A DNA stretch of 64,000 nucleotides from positions 1,709,396-1,773,395 of the forward strand of contig JAQFVV010012447.1 in the NCBI GenBank assembly GCA_028023455.1. Direction: 5' to 3'. The translations under genes were made by a program, and so were the position numbers. This document shows positions 62,418-64,000 of this stretch, piece after piece. Each line of letters begins with the position of its first letter. Positions within the stretch are counted from its first letter, which is position 1. Source of the stretch: Epiperipatus broadwayi. Its lineage: Eukaryota > Onychophora > Udeonychophora > Euonychophora > Peripatidae. Under the pieces are notes generated by a model that was not told the DNA's origin, searched no databases, and saw nothing but the letters and a program-made list of their open reading frames with translations.

Positions 62418-63171
62418 TTAACCCTTAAACCGCTAATTTTATCATTGGTTGTATCAGATAAAAATCAAATCTTTTAATTGGCCAACTCACAAACTGAAGA
62501 CAAAGCCTATTGTTAAAACATATTCGCCTATAATATTAAATTCAACTCAGATACGTTTATAAAAAGTATATAATTAATTTTTCAGGTCATGAAGAAAACG
62601 AAAGTTCTTTCAAAAATAAATTGCTATTTATTTATTCTAAGATATTCTATATCGGCAACATAAAAGTTATAATGTAAACAAAAAGATCGACTTTTACGTT
62701 ATAGAAAAGTAAATATTTCTTTTTACTACATCTTCAATATATTTACTTAAATCTTCAATATTTTTCGAAAATAATTTTGTTTTTTTATTATTCTCTCTGA
62801 AAATTATGTTTAATTTCCATAAATATTATTTAATAATAATTTAAATCGTATTCGAAATGAAAATCTCAGCGTTTTTCTTTATTTTCTTTGATCAGGCAGT
62901 TTCTTTGTTCTTTCCAGCCAATCAGAATGTCTTTTTCGGCTGAGAGCATGCTAAGAACCAATCACAAATAATGTTCCTTCTTTGTTTAGGTTTAAATGCG
63001 TTTTTTTTTATTTTTTACTTCTAAAATAAATCGGAAGATGTCACCATCGTACAGAACTTTTAAAAACGAATTCAATACATATTTAACGAATTTTATCGTA
63101 TAAAAACGAACTAAGTTAGAGTGATTTTAGATGTCGACGAGGAGTCTCGTCGAGCGCGGGAAAAGGGTTAA
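62418..63171. mobile_element. piggyBac-type MITE, 746 bp, TTAA target
   Basis: TTAA (62418-62421) is followed by CCCTTAAACCGC. The right end reads GCGGGAAAAGGG followed by TTAA (63168-63171). CCC-starting termini with TTAA duplications are diagnostic of piggyBac. A subterminal TCGACGAG...CTCGTCGA inverted repeat (about 63135-63154) is a likely transposase-binding site. The interior is A+T-rich with no transposase. Confidence 0.85.
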
Positions 63172-63685
63172 TAAATATTATATTTCAATAAATATATAAT
63201 TCTATATCAATTTATGAAAATTTATCACTATTATATAAAATGTAATAATTTCTGATATAACCTCATATTTCTAGAACTTTATGACTACAATGCATTTCAA
63301 TTAATTAGCTTCCATCATCTAAAATATATCTAGCACCATCATCATTTAAATTTTACTCATGATTCATTATCCATTCATTTTCAGGTTCCTCAAAGATATA
63401 TTTATCAACATGCTGATCAAATTTCATTTATTTTACTGATGGTCATCTTTTTGTTTTTTAACTATCAATTTTTTAAAACATTATATTCTTTATTAATAAG
63501 ATAAATCATTTCATAATTTGATAAGTATTTCAATCACAACTCTGCCATTTTTGCTTTAAACAAATTTCATTTATGATCCGATTGAAATATGCATTTAGTT
63601 TGTTTGCTATCCATGGAGAGAATAAAAAATAGTACAAATTGTTTATTCTCTCCATTCTCATATTTATAGAAATTTAAAGAAAATA
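63172..63685. other. A+T-rich spacer, no gene seen
   Basis: A short inverted repeat around 63612-63655 (GGAGAGAATAAA...TTTATTCTCTCC) is the only structure. Confidence 0.55.
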
Positions 63686-63693
63686 TCTTAGAC

Positions 63694-64000
63694 CAGGGGT
63701 GGGCAATTGTTCTGGCTCAGGGACCACAGAGATTAGCAGAGGGCTGCATCAGGGGCCACTTTGTGAAAGCAATGGTTAGCAGAGGACCACATCTTTTTTT
63801 CATGACATAATAAACACACTGATTTATTCCCTGTATTACCAAAGAAATATTTTTTGTCCATTCTTCATTAAGCACATGATATTTATCACCGATTTTACAT
63901 TTTTTTGGAGGGTTCATGGTTTCACTAAAATTGGAAATGTATATATTTGCTAATTCAAAAACAAAATTGAAATTAACCAGATCAACTGGAGAAACACTGC
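63694..64000 (+). mobile_element. Left end of a second hAT element, cut by the window edge
   Basis: CAGGGGTGGGCAATTGTTCT at 63694 is a classic hAT left terminus, followed by GGCTCAGGGACCAC and a diverged repeat of the AGCAGAGG.C.RCATC segment at about 63736 and 63777. The right end is outside the window. The 66-codon minus frame is a terminus artefact. Confidence 0.7.

Overview
The window is about three-quarters A+T eukaryotic DNA, probably from a repeat-rich invertebrate genome. The evidence is decayed LINE, Penelope-like and Gag-type retroelement fragments, tRNA-derived SINEs, piggyBac and hAT termini, long microsatellites, and no bacterial gene organisation. I cannot name the species. I found no intact host protein-coding gene or credible exon series. 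Nearly all longer ORFs are microsatellite readings or chance frames. The window reads as intergenic or intronic DNA made of nested mobile elements.

The most striking feature is at the left end. Positions 222-4208 hold about ten near-identical 409-bp units: four forward, then a sharp inversion at 1881/1882 and about 5.7 units in reverse. The whole block lies between two (TA)n tracts. Every unit carries a complete type I hammerhead ribozyme fold (CUGACGA ... GAAA ... cleavage after C) with paired stems I, II and III. The ribozymes are on the minus strand in the forward half and on the plus strand in the inverted half. This is the organisation expected of a retrozyme or Penelope-derived element that spreads through 409-nt circular RNA (family A).

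A second, older repeat family (B; loci at 100-205, 7763-8790, 18015-18905 and 28404-28821) has a different hammerhead (CUGAUGA / GAAA / cleavage after AUA). Its monomers are about 440-460 bp, and at two loci they are also tandem with a head-to-head inversion. A third family (C; 14197-14990 and 16395-16490) shows a decayed hammerhead-like core. At 16.4-16.9 kb it directly adjoins a frame-broken coding remnant that looks like a Penelope-like element, the class of retroelement whose terminal repeats are known to carry hammerheads.

Layout: 0-4.2 kb, family B fragment and family A array. 4.2-7.75 kb, a 3.5-kb block with inverted termini and two minisatellites. 7.76-10.6 kb, family B locus and MITEs. 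14.2-17 kb, family C, two LINE remnants and the Penelope-like remnant. 17.4-21.8 kb, (ATT)n tracts, family B, a 380-bp foldback, a LINE reverse-transcriptase remnant and a MITE. 25.5 kb, another foldback. 27.1-31 kb, a tRNA-SINE with target duplications and a decayed Gag gene split by a family B insertion. 32.1-38.1 kb, a well-preserved non-autonomous LTR retrotransposon on the minus strand with matching LTRs, a TATAT target duplication, a polypurine tract and a coiled-coil Gag-like ORF broken by one in-frame stop. 43.6-44.7 kb, inverted (GATA)n and (TATC)n arrays. 49.7-52.5 kb, a non-autonomous hAT element. 55.9-56.8 kb, a composite inverted repeat. 57.9 kb, a second perfect SINE insertion. 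61.2-62.2 kb, tandem duplications. 62.4-63.2 kb, a piggyBac MITE. 63.7 kb onward, the left end of another hAT element.
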